Source: Sanderia malayensis (Eukaryota; Cnidaria; Scyphozoa; Semaeostomeae; Pelagiidae). From it: a stretch of DNA of 64,000 nt. Position numbers and translations under genes: made by a program. The notes under the pieces were generated by a model. The model was not told where the DNA came from. It did not search any database and saw only the letters and a list, made by a program, of their open reading frames with translations. Positions 39,801-51,900 of the stretch are shown in pieces; positions within the stretch are counted from its first letter, which is position 1, and the number at the start of each line of letters is the position of its first letter. The stretch is taken from positions 2,914,001-2,978,000 of the forward strand of contig RQOL01000660.1 of assembly GCA_013076295.1 (NCBI GenBank), read 5' to 3'.

Positions 39801-42800
39801 TGTAAAGATGATAATCTTGAAGCTACTTACGAGTCGATGTTACTATCACAAGCATCACCACGACCATCTGAATCTTCGTCTTTCTACAAAATCAAAATAG
39901 CTTGACAGGTGAAATACTAACTCAACGCACACGATATTTAAATAAACAGCAAACAAACTATCTTCATCATTCTCTCATCATTGCTGATGAGATTCAGGTT
40001 CTCTCATCATTGCTGATGGAAGAAATATGTATGAGAGATAGTCTAGTCCTCCCATCAGAGATGAGATGAGAGAACTATCTCTGACACATTAGCCCTGTCC
40101 ACACTACACAAACTAACCCGGGTTCGACCCAGGTTTTCGTTAACCCAGGTTAGATTTTGCAGTGTGGACACAACTAACCTGGGTTCGCCCCGGGTTAGTT
40201 GTGTCCACACTGCAAAATCTAACCTGGGTTAATTTTTACACTAACCTGGGTCCGACCCAGGTCGAACCCAGGTTAGTGTAAAAATTTCAAATGTGGACAC
40301 AAACCTGGGGCGAACCTGGGTTAGTTTTTGCAACGCATGCGCATATTTGCATTTTGCATTGCGCGCCAAAAAATAAAAATACAATTTTGATCACTCACAC
40401 GCAAACAATCTCACGTGGCTTCAACAAATAAATAAATTGATAAATTGAAATGGAAACTTGCACTATCACTCCGGCCGGCACCTTCCATCTTGTTGATCGT
40501 CTTTGTGGTGGAATATATTTTTGTTTGTTTTGTTCTTGTTGCACAGCGACATAAAATTTGACTACGCATGCGTAGCGTTAGCTAACCTGGGTTCGCCCCA
40601 ACTTTGCGTCCACATTACAAAACATGAAAATCAAGTGTGGACAAAACAGGGTTCGCCCCAGGTTTAATTTAACCCGGGTCGAACCTGGGTTAGTTTGTGT
40701 AGTGTGGACAGGGCTATTATCTCATCTCAAAACATCGCACTCATAAACACTCGTTGCTTTGACAATCACTGACCGGACAAGACAAAAACAAATTCACGAA
40801 AACACATGAGAGCTACGTGAAGCATGGCGTAATATTGATTATACCTGGTCGTCATTTGGTATGTCCGGACAGTTGTCACAAGCATCGCCAAAACCATCGC
40901 GGTCTGTGTCTTTCTGGTCGACGTTTGGAATTAACGGACAGTTATCAAGGATATTATCGATCCCTGTACAAAAAGTAAACAAGTTAACATACAACAGAAG
41001 GAAGAGACAACTCTAGAAAGAGCAAATCTCCAAAATATCTGTTACCTAAATTGATGAAATATTTGAACAGAAACATATAAAGCAAAAATCAGTTAGTGAG
41101 TTTCAAAAGGAGTACTAGCTTTAGTCTTGAGTTCGAGGTCGAGATCTAAAGGAGGCTGTCACTATTGTCTAGTGATGTGCGGATTTGATAAACGTGAGGG
41201 CAGAAGACGCAGAGGTGGACAAACTCCGTACTCACCATCATTATCGGAATCGCTATCACAAGAATCGCCTAAACCATCACCATCGGCATCCAATTGATGC
41301 TTGTTGTAAACATTTGGACAATTATCACAAACATCACCGTATCCATCACCATCTCTGTCGGCTTGGTCTCGGTTTGGTTTCAACGGGCAATTATCCTGAA
41401 ACGAGGCAAGATTATCTCACAACCCCTTACTCCTGCAGGCCCCGTGATGTAAGGAGAGTGGTGGTTAGTTTGTATGAAAAAATGAAAGAAATCAGGGGGG
41501 GTTGATCACTCACGCTTGCGTCGAAAATTCGGTCACCATCTGCGTCAACATCGCATACGTCACCGATTCCATCTCGATCGTAATCATCCTGTCCACCATT
41601 TGGCACGTAACGGCAGTTATCCTAAACATGTCAAAAAAATAAATTGCTAAATGTTCTACAGCATGTTGTATTGTATGCAATGCATCTTATCATGCATAGA
41701 ATTCAAGCCTCGCTCTTAAGGCGACTACAACTTCAAAATAAATAAATAATAAAAAAAGATACAAGTAATAAAAGAAGAAACAAGTAATAAAAGAAGATAC
41801 AAGTAATAAATGAAGATACAAGTAATAAAAGAAGGTAATAAAAGAAGATACAAGTAATAAAAGAAAATACAAATAATAAAAGAAGATACAAGTAATAGAA
41901 GAAGATACAAGTAACAAAAGAAGATACTATTGTCTGTGGTTTAATATGACGGAAGAACAAATGTATTTAACACAGCATCGCTGCATTTAGATGGCAACAT
42001 TACATAGTGATAGCATACCAAGAGGCTTATATAACGATGTTAATGCGTTTTACTTACAGCTTTGCAGGAAAGTCCCGTGCATGGCAAAGCTCTGTCCGGC
42101 ACACCATCTGAATCTGAATCATCGCCACAATGGAATCCATTTCCAGCAAAGCCCGGCTTACACTGTCAACAGAAACAGGAGGATTTCTTACAACAAATCT
42201 CCAATGTACCATCGACATAATACATGCATTTATGATGCTGAACAATGTGACATTTGTCCAATGAATGACTTACTTTGCAATCATAATCCTTGTTCAGACT
42301 TCGCGAGATGCATTCTGCATTCTCTCCACACAATGTTTCATTCTTCCTCAATTCGCACACGCCAATGAACTTGCATTTTCCGATTTCAGGGCCGTCATAG
42401 CCGAATGGGCACGTACACTTGTAAGAACCCTATAGGTGGGAGATCAAAAAATCGGGAAAAGGCACGACACAACACGACATGAATAAACCCGGCACGACAC
42501 GACTTGATGCGACACGACGTATGACGAATATACTCACGACTGTATTGATGCATTTGGTTCCTGGCGGACATTTGAAATTGCCAGTTTTGCATTCATCAAT
42601 GTCACGACAATTTCTATAATCACTTCCACTGTAACCATTCGGACAACCACATTTATAACTTCCCTTCAAAACAAAAAGCACCGGTAACAATATTTAGCTA
42701 AGTTATTATTCAAACTTTCAATAGAAATATTGGTGAAGAAAGTAGTAGGTATGAATGTATTAGACATACCGGTGTGTTGATGCAAATGCTACCAGGTGGA

Positions 42801-45800
42801 CAAATAGTGACATTGGCATTACATTCATCACGATCAACGCATTGGCCGTAGCTGTCTTCAACGAAGCCTTTAGGACAAGAACACTCGAAGCTTCCCTGTG
42901 AACAATACATCCATCTTGTAAATTATTATAAACTCAATGCACAAAATCTATGATCAGCATCATATCATATAGATAAATTATAGATCATTTTATATCGAGG
43001 TTTGAATGAACTGTCATTGCTGCTAGAATGAAAACTCCGTGTACCTCGGTATTGATGCAGTTTGTTCCAGCTGGACAGAAATATGTACCCAGCTTGCATT
43101 CATCTACATCGACACATTTACCATGGAAAAGGCCATTGTTTGTAAAACCCTTCTTGCATTCACATCGATAGCTTCCCTACGTTGATGAAAAATATCAACA
43201 CTTAACGCACGATGAACCTCTAAAACGAGCTGAATGTGAAGACAAAAGGAAACAGTGATAAAGCAATCTCATTCATGAAACACATACACCTTACTAAGAT
43301 GTACGTGTCTGATGCTTACCAAGTTTAAGACTTAAAGACTCACCTTAAAGTCTTGATAATCAATACTAAAGATGAATTTATTTAAAAAATATGCACAGTT
43401 ACGACTACTCAAATTGTAATAAAAATTGATAAAGTGGTAATTATTGTAAATTTTACCTTGGTATTAACACACAAGCCACCGTTTGGACAGGTGAATTGTT
43501 GACTGTCACATTCATCAATATCTGTGCAATTTCCAAGCTCAACACCATTATATCCTTTCGGACATGAACACGTGTAGTTGGCCTGAATATGAGATATAGA
43601 TTGTTCAGATAAGTCTCCACAATGCATGCGATGTTCACAAATCAGAAACGTTATACAAGGCATGGTCAATATCTCTAAAGTAATGATCTTCACGAAGAAA
43701 TCACTTGTCCAGTGACATCAATTATCCATCCATCATACTTAACGTGCCTTAGCTATGCTCTTAGTTCAAATTTCAGCTGCCCAAAAATACGTAAAATAAT
43801 AATAATGAAAAATAATAAACATCAAAAAAGAATATGATTTTAAATCTACGTACGACTGTATTGATGCATGTTGTATCCTTGGGACAGTTGTGCTTTCCAG
43901 ACGCACATTCGTCAATATCTTGACAGAATCCTTTCTTGTTCTTCTCAAACCCTCTCAAACAAGAACAGTTGTATCCTCCCTGAAAAAACAGAAGCACTGA
44001 TGTTAAGTATTCCCCAGTCCCAAAAAACCGGATTTTAAACTTCAAACACTAGACTATACAAGTCCATCACTGGCCATGCGTCCAGCATTTGACTCTGTTC
44101 ATAAATGCTTCACGTCTGACTACCGAAACTCAAACTCTTGTTAATTCTGTCAGCATTTATCTTCGTCTTAATGTGTTTAACTGTGTAAACAAAATGTTTT
44201 TACTATTGTATTGACGCAGAATGTTGTTTTCTTGCAAATATTCTTCAGTGTCTTGCATTCATCTATGTCAACGCAAGTTTCATCCTTGTCCAGTTCAAAC
44301 CCTTCAGGGCACCCGCAAAGATATCCACCCTAAAAAATCAAATAATTACTTTAGTTAAAAAATCACAAAATAAAGCAATAAAAATGCATTTAAAACACAC
44401 CCTGAAGTGTTCCCAGTGCAAAGCACTTTATAGCTTATCATACTATGGGGACCTCATAACTTCAAACTTTCCAGGTATCTCTCTACACATCTCCCAATGG
44501 TAAGATATTTCTCTGCTTTCAGATATGCCACATCTACTTTTACACACTTCATGAATTCAATTAGTTATTCAATTAGTCAATGTGATTCAATTCACCTTTG
44601 TATTAATACAGATTCTTCCTTCAGGACATGAAAAGTCTCCAGTTCTACATTCATCCTCATCTGTACAGACGCCGTCCACTTCCTTGTACCCGGCCTGGCA
44701 GGCACAACGATAGCCACCCTTGCGAGATGAGATAGAAGCGCATGTTAACATTAACAGCTCAATGTGAAGGAATGCCACGCCAGCTAAATATGGTGAGGCA
44801 CGTGACTCAAAGAACAATATTGCTTATTGCTACGTGATAATGTCATGGAAACATCAGAAAACATCACACTTTTCCATCGAGCTTAGGAAATTAATAAAAA
44901 TAAAAAGGAAAAGTAATAAAGAAGTAATGAGAAGAGGATCATATCGGGGGCATTTGAACCAATTGGGTCGTGTATTTATCCTTTTCTGCTTAATCATTAG
45001 GCGGACATGGTGTTATATTGTACAACCACCTCTTGTGGATTTGCGCAGATACGTATGGGGAGATACTGGCCAGATTTATGTGCCTGTCTTCTCAAGCATC
45101 GTCTATCAAATCTGTTAGACAATAAAGAAACAAGAAGATGCGTATACCTTTGTATTGACGCATTCTTTTCCAAATGGACATTGAATTCCTCCAGTTTTGC
45201 ACTCGTTAATGTCAACACATCTTCCTTTCTCCATTGTCAGTCCAGTCGCACATTCACAAATGAATCCACCCTAAATATCAAATTTCAAGAAACTTCAGCA
45301 TCACTTCATGCACGCAACACGTATAAATACATCAATCAGTGCTTGCATTACTGCTAAAATGCATTTCAATGTACATGTACTGAGTAGTTGGATGACCAGG
45401 TGTTTGGGTTGATGGCATTGGCAATAATTACTCCAAGTCACAGTGGTGCACTTTATTGGTGCACTGTATTGGTGCACAGACTTACATCTGTATTGGTGCA
45501 TTTAGAATCTGGAGGGCATTTCGTGGCCGAATTGGCACATTCATCTTGATCTTTGCATGTCTACAAAGAGTTTATGGATCAGACGTGAAGCAAGATAAAA
45601 ATTAAAAACATGTAATAAAATGCCAAAATAAAAGATAAAACGAAACGAATGAATAAAATACGATTAATACACGAAGATTTGAAGCAGAGTAAATTCACAG
45701 TTAAACATACCTGTCGATGTGAGGCGGCATGAATAATACCAACACCACGTAATTGCTCTCCTTTATATCCCTTTGGACATGGACCACACTCATATCCTGG

Positions 45801-47595
45801 TCTGAGGTTTATGCATTTGGTCAATGGAGAACACGGATGCAGATCACACTATAAAAGGAGATGCTTGTATTGGAAATGGAAACTATTTACAAGACTGTAT
45901 TAATATTTAGCTACCTGAGAGGTTTTAATTCCTCCCTCCCTGCTGGTTTAGAGTTAAATGTCATTTCTATTCCTATAGAAATGACTACAAGTCACGGAAT
46001 AAATAACCAAAACTAACTTATATGGCTTATATCTTGTTGCAATGATAAGCAACCTATCCTTATAGCATTCATAATACGCAAGACATCCTTGGTTGCCCGG
46101 GACATGTTCAAACACACGGAGGAAAGAACTTCAAAGATTGTATGCAAGAAGCGAATTGATGTTGCATGGAAAAGCGACCGAAATGTTTCGCAAAAGCGTC
46201 AACATGACGGAGAATCAATGAAAACAGGGAGAAACGAAGCATGTTTGTCAACCTCATTGATGTCTTCGCAATGCTGACCATCTCCCTTGAGTCCAGGTGG
46301 ACAATTACCACATACAAAACCATTCTCGTTTTCAAGAGCTTGCTTACACGTCACGTTTGGAAAACATGGGTTCGAGGCACACGGGTCTGGGAAAGCCGCT
46401 TTGCCTGAAACAGCAAGAAAAACACGGCTCAATTGTAACAATTATAAGGGAAGCAGCAAGATATATAAGGTTTGAGTGTCATTGTATAAGAGCCAGAATA
46501 AAAATCACATATTGGTTCTGTTTGATTTCCCTCCAAGTGAAATGCTGTATAGATACAGTAACATCAATATGATGAGTAGTGATTCAAAGAAAGAGCTCAA
46601 AATATCAAAATATAAAATCATTAACTTACAGACTGGACAAGTCTCAAATATTCTTCGTATTGCTCGAATATCATCTTTCTATAAAATCATTATAACATAG
46701 TATGACATTCCAGTTATAAAAAATATATGTATAACAAATAAATAATATGCTATGGCAAATCTACTTCTATTGTTGCACGGCGGTCTTCTATCATAATTAC
46801 TTAGGTCAGCTTTAAAGTCTGTTGCCAACTGCGTAAAGATCTGTTACTATGGAAACTCTACGTTATACTGAAATCCAATACACCTCTATTAACGGACACG
46901 ACTACAGAGCGGACACCTTTAGACAACAGAGAAATATTTTTGTCCAAAAATGTCTCAAAATGTTGCAAAAACAATAGAATGGACACATCTCCACGACGGA
47001 AAAGATAAGCGATCCAATAGGTTTCAGTACAGTGGGTAAATGGGTGTGGAGAATGGGGAAAGCCATACCTGATATTTAATTTCATCTTTGATGTCTTGAA
47101 TGATGGAAATGATTGCTTTTAAAGTCTGATCATCCATATGAAATGCAGCTAGAAAAAACATCCCTGATTAGAACACATTTAGCTGGGAACTGTTGCACGA
47201 GAAGGCTGTGAATGTAAAACTAGTATCCAAAAACCAGAACACACTGTGAATAAGTACAGCATAAACATTAATAAGGAAATAACATGGGGCATAAATAACA
47301 TGAAATGAAATCTCGATATAACGAACTTTCAGGTAATGATGAATAAAACATCTGCCTCTATGATCACTGCTTCACAGCATTGGGTTATCTCGGTTTCACG
47401 AGAGCTCTCGTTATATCAAAATTGCATGTGTTAACATGAAATAATAATGTTAGAAATTTGTGTACTTGCACTAACGGCCGCTGCACATTGATTTCCAACT
47501 CTATTTCGGTCTTCTCCAAAAACGCTCGCAATGTTAAGTGCAAGAATTAGCACATTTATTCCAAAAAAATAAAGTCTTCTTGTATATATCTTCAT
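36808..47595 (-). CDS. Thrombospondin with expanded EGF array, group B / COMP-like
   Basis: Twenty-nine coding exons, 5' to 3': 47466-47595, 47069-47148, 46630-46678, 46253-46404, 45711-45848, 45486-45560, 45148-45270, 44596-44718, 44204-44329, 43854-43979, 43457-43582, 43045-43176, 42770-42895, 42538-42663, 42274-42429, 42058-42162, 41514-41621, 41236-41395, 40845-40963, 39831-39883, 39663-39748, 39266-39361, 38786-38964, 38600-38648, 37958-38154, 37693-37767, 37358-37455, 37087-37226 and 36808-36926. Total 1123 residues. Order: signal peptide ([16 protein letters not shown]); short coiled coil with the paired cysteines TCPVCK for oligomerisation; about 12 EGF-like domains, nine with a calcium-binding D-x-D/N-E-C start; calcium-binding type 3 repeats ([12 protein letters not shown]); and the lectin-like C-terminal domain ([24 protein letters not shown]). 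Secreted, calcium-binding matrix protein. There is no N-terminal laminin-G domain, von Willebrand C domain or type 1 repeat. Confidence 0.95.
38985..39250. repeat. Degenerate tandem repeat (AATCACTTCAATCA variants)
   Basis: About ten decayed copies of a unit near ATCATTGAATCACTTCA lie in the thrombospondin intron between 38964 and 39266. Simple repeat. Confidence 0.85.
40091..40715. mobile_element. Palindromic MITE with AACCTGGGTT modules
   Basis: Ends AGCCCTGTCCACACTACACA and TGTGTAGTGTGGACAGGGCT are perfect inverted repeats. Each end carries nested copies of the palindromic module AACCTGGGTTCGACCCAGGTT (broken by variants). About 620 bp in a thrombospondin intron. The module-rich ends may be expected to form hairpins. 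Confidence 0.9.
41734..41930. repeat. Minisatellite, about 20-bp unit
   Basis: Around ten copies of a unit like AGATACAAGTAATAAAAGA, in a thrombospondin intron. The Leu/Tyr/Phe-rich frames read from it are artefacts. Confidence 0.95.
47313..47421. mobile_element. Short palindromic element
   Basis: TCTCGATATAACGAAC at the left and CTCTCGTTATATCAAAA at the right are inverted repeats about 75 bp apart, in the first coding intron of thrombospondin. Possibly a small MITE. Confidence 0.5.
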
Positions 47596-47605
47596 CTTGA
47601 CGATT

Positions 47606-48519
47606 CTGGAAGCAACAAATTGAAGACTCCACTCATTCGTGACTATACGCACTGCAGTTTCATGAAGGATTAAATAAATCTGGTTTTTAGCTCTAACTCA
47701 AGATTATAGATTATAGAGTACAGAAACATTAACATTCCTAATTCATTTTACATTATAATTTATCACTTAGTAAATCATTGGAAACTTCAAAAAAACTTCA
47801 GCTTCAACAAGGTCAATAAGATGATCAGTCCATGTGAACAGTTGAACAAAACCAGAAATATTTTAAGGAGCTTTGGACATTCAGTAAAAGTGGAATTTAT
47901 GTTTCTAATTGCGAAAAATTGGCTACTCGTGTGACAAGGCATAGGTTCGAGTCTTGCAGTGGTTCGAGACTTGAACAACGCTTTCCCAGAACTTAAAGAT
48001 CACATTGCTTAGCAAGCCGACTCAAACGAGACCATTTCAAGATGCTACATGAGCTGCAGAGCATTAACAGAAACAGCGTTGCAAGAAAGCCCAATCTAAA
48101 AATCGCAGAAGAAAACCAAGGCCCAAATTTCGTATTTCGATAGCAGATAAAAATGAAATAATGATAGATAATGAGATTGTCTTGTTTCATTCCGTCGTTT
48201 CTAAGCTTATCAATGTGTAATCTTGTCAGCTGCTATTAGCTAGCCACGAAGAAAGAAAGATGAAATAATAAAAGATTAGGGCGTACGCTTATCCCTGTTC
48301 TTATTGTCCATGATTTTCATGGTGTTAAAATATTAATCTTACTACATATCGATGTCTAACTGTCTCGTTGCTGCCTTCAAATTCAGAAATGTCTCTTATA
48401 AGAAATATCTACACAACACACGTCCCGTTCCCTCTAGCGGTCAGCTCGCTAGATCATACACAGGATATGCATGATATGGGTAACCTGGCGATAAGCGTAC
48501 TACATGTATTGCTGCTTCA
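47606..48519. other. Non-coding, upstream of the thrombospondin signal exon
   Basis: A strong minus-strand acceptor (TTTGTTGCTTCCAG) ends next to 47606, just before the start codon exon, so this stretch is probably an intron in the 5' UTR. Nothing else recognised. Confidence 0.45.
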
Positions 48520-48960
48520 AGGTGTCCACTAAAGACTATGGATACATGGAGTGGTCGCAAATTAAAAATCATGCTCGATAACAACACAACAGCTCCACAT
48601 TCTCACAGTAGACAGCTATAAAACGCGGACCCACCATGAAGGCCACACTATAACATATCGATTGAACAATCGAGAACTTGCTATGCGAAGACGATGTCTT
48701 GTTAAGATAGACGCGATAGCTCTGCACTTAGAATGGTCTTTTAAAGATGTTTACTGCGATGTGTAAGAAGATAATCCAGATCATGCGCGAGATGTATATG
48801 ATCTAGGTAACGTAATATTGTGTGGCCTTTACGGCGAATCCGCGTTTTATAGGTGTCTACTGAGAGATGAGAAGGTGGGGCTGTAAGTGTTGCTATCGAA
48901 ATTTCTGCATGATTTTGAATTACAATCCCGCAAAGGACCACCTTCAATCAACAATAGAAT
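48520..48960. mobile_element. Imperfect inverted-repeat element
   Basis: The left half, with blocks CAGTAGACAGCTATAAAACG and AAGGCCACACTATAACA, matches the reverse complement of the right half (CGCGTTTTATAGGTGTCTAC, TGTGTGGCCTTTACGG) over most of its length, centred near 48720. Non-coding, probably an old MITE or fold-back. Confidence 0.75.
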
Positions 48961-51900
48961 TCAACAATAGATCGTATAGAATTGATCTATATCGTGCTTT
49001 ATTACCTTTGCTAATTTTGTCTTGATGCTTCTAAATATGCTTTGCAAAGCCGGAAAGCAAAACGAATTCAGAAACAACAATTATGTTAGCTGTGGTGATC
49101 AAATGCGATCAGTTGCAATATAAGCAATCAATCACATTTGCGTAAATTCGTGAGAGAATCGTGAGGTAGCAATGCGAGCTTCTCTTAATGAGATTGGAAT
49201 GCAATGGTGTAGCAATACAAGGATCTTTCCCGAGTTTTCTTATGCAATTAACACATAACAGCATATGACCGCAAATTTTACAAGCATGTTGGCGCTGAAG
49301 CTAAGAATCTTGAATGAATTTACCAATGGAAGATGATTATTTATAATGTGCCTTGCATCGCCTGTGGCCTGGCTTAAATGTAGAACTTCTCCCGTGTCGA
49401 ATTGCATAAAAACAACGCAAAAACCTTAAATTGTGTTATATCCCAAAATATTATATCTTATCTATGATCTAGACAATTTGACTACAATGTATGTGTAAAG
49501 CAATAAAGAAGACAACCATTTTTCTCTGCTCAAAGAAACAAACGTCTTGCTCATAAATTTACAAAATAAACATTGATATCCGCATATGCATAAACAAGAG
49601 AATCGTAACAATTAGATTATCGAACTACCAAATAGCCAGATTCATAATTTATTGAATGTTTCTAATGATTCGTTATATGACCAGCCTTAACCAGATAAAT
49701 AAGATTTTAGATTATCTCCAACCGCTTATCTGCATTGTTTTTTGGACGATAGATACAAGTGACCCAAGAAGACAGTAGGAATGCTTCGGTCAGTTTAATT
49801 AACCACCAATATCTGAAGATTCCCGTAATGTAATTCATTCAAACACATACAAAACATGGTTAGCATTCATTTTGCCCGCTTTATATACGTCTGGGTTGGG
49901 TGTAAAAATGAATTTCAATAGTTTCATAAAGCCATGTTATCTATTGATTTGGGCCATGGGCCAGAAATGGCTCAGAGTTGAGAAAGCAATTGTTTAGGTA
50001 AATGTTCAACATCGATAGGAGAATCAAATTATCTTGGAATAGAAATACGAGTATAACAAACAAAGAATAATAACAAATTCATACCTTGATATTTTGATTT
50101 CTTTATGGCATCAGATGCACAAATGTTCTGATAACAACAGTTGGTGAAGGAAATCTTTTTCAGGCTAAGGATAATTCATTTGCTCGCTCTTTTATATCTG
50201 CAAAATAAAGGAGTGTCTCACAAATTAAAACCAGTGTTAAAAATAGCAAGAATCATATCAGTTAAAGCATGTAACAGTTCATAAAAGTCCGATTTTAATT
50301 CTGACCATTGTTATGAAAACAAGGACACGGGCTCAATGTGGCATGAATGCAAGATACGCCATGCAGAAAAAATAAATAAAATCAATGCAATGTAGAATGA
50401 CGTTTGGGTTCAACTATATGAAACTGTATATAGTAAAAAATGTAAGGGAGTAGGAGAATAAAACTATATTGATAGAGAGGTTAGCATAAAACTGTATTGA
50501 TAGAGAGGCTGGGTTTCAAGGTCATAGTATGACAGGAAGAATAATGCATTGGTTAGACCATGAAAACCGAATGATTGGGAAATCATTGACGAGCAGGTTT
50601 GTAACATTACACAATGTGTGCCAGAAAATAACTGGGTTCTTTGTGGCTGGGTAGAATAAATAGCGGATCATATTGCCTTTTGACGAGGAAAAATGATGAA
50701 ATGATGGCTTTCAGCCCATTAAAATGACCAAAGTGGGCACAAGTTATCAATCGTGATAAACCAGAGCAAGCTTCTTCTCAAGTTCAGTCTAGAAGTTCAG
50801 TCCAAGCTAAATTTCATCGTTGGGGATGTTTGCTAAGCCCAAGAGGCCTCAACCAATTAACGTATTATAAAGGAATTATAAACGTGAAATCATTGTCACA
50901 TGCACATCTGTACCTTCTTAAAACAAGATCAACTAAAATGCATGATACAACTCAGGAATGCTTTATAAACATGAAATAATACTTTAACTCATGATATATA
51001 AAGTGTAAATACCTATTTGAAGCTCAAAATAGATGATACCTTAAGCGGGTAATGATTACCTTGTCTTATAATGGAAAGGAGAAATTTTTTTGATACAATT
51101 CACGGTTGATGCTATAATGCGCTTATAGACGCTATTTAATATAGTGTTATGCTACGATCAAAGACAAAATGCGAGGATCAAATCAACAGCTTCGGCCTTC
51201 GTTTCAGGCCCTGGGGCGATGTTTTTAAGCATGGGACAGAGACTATTTGTAGCTTGAAAATCGATTAGTTTAATCCTGGAAACGAGACAGATTGAGATGG
51301 TCTGGAGTCTGGGTGGAAAATATTTTTATGCTTCAACTCAAAGAAACCCAAGATTCTATCCATGTAAAATGATTTTTGGTTTTAACCACACCTAGAAAGT
51401 CAGTCGGGCAACATGGTTTCAAGTAATCAAATATGATTGTTTTCGTTTTTCTTGACTGTTATAAATCATGAAATATTATTATTTGCACGAAGCATCTGGT
51501 AAACCGTGGTTACATATCAAAACTCAGGTATGCCCACAGTAAATTCAATTAGTTATTGATGTGGTCGCATGGAATTTCTTGATAACATTTTATTTGTTCA
51601 ACCCTGTGAATTTATACATAGTCACAAAGTTCACAATGCAAAATGTCGAGAAAGAAAGCGCAGTTGAAGAAAAGCAAACGTTTGGAATGAAGTCTATCAT
51701 TTGAAAGCACTGTTGGTTGTTTTTAACGTGGTCGCGGTCAGGTTGAACTTTGATTGGCGTGAATTCAGTTCAACGTAACTGTGATCTAAAACGACCTGAA
51801 AAGACCAGAGTTGACGAAGAGCTTGGATAAAGTAGCTACGTTATGAAGTTGTTCTCACGCTACCTAGAGTTCATGATTCAATTCTCTTTTTGCTACACTG

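Noticed and set aside
41690..41960. Minus-strand Leu/Tyr/Phe-rich hydrophobic frames resembling membrane proteins
   Set aside because: Translation of a 20-bp minisatellite in an intron, open in several frames at once.
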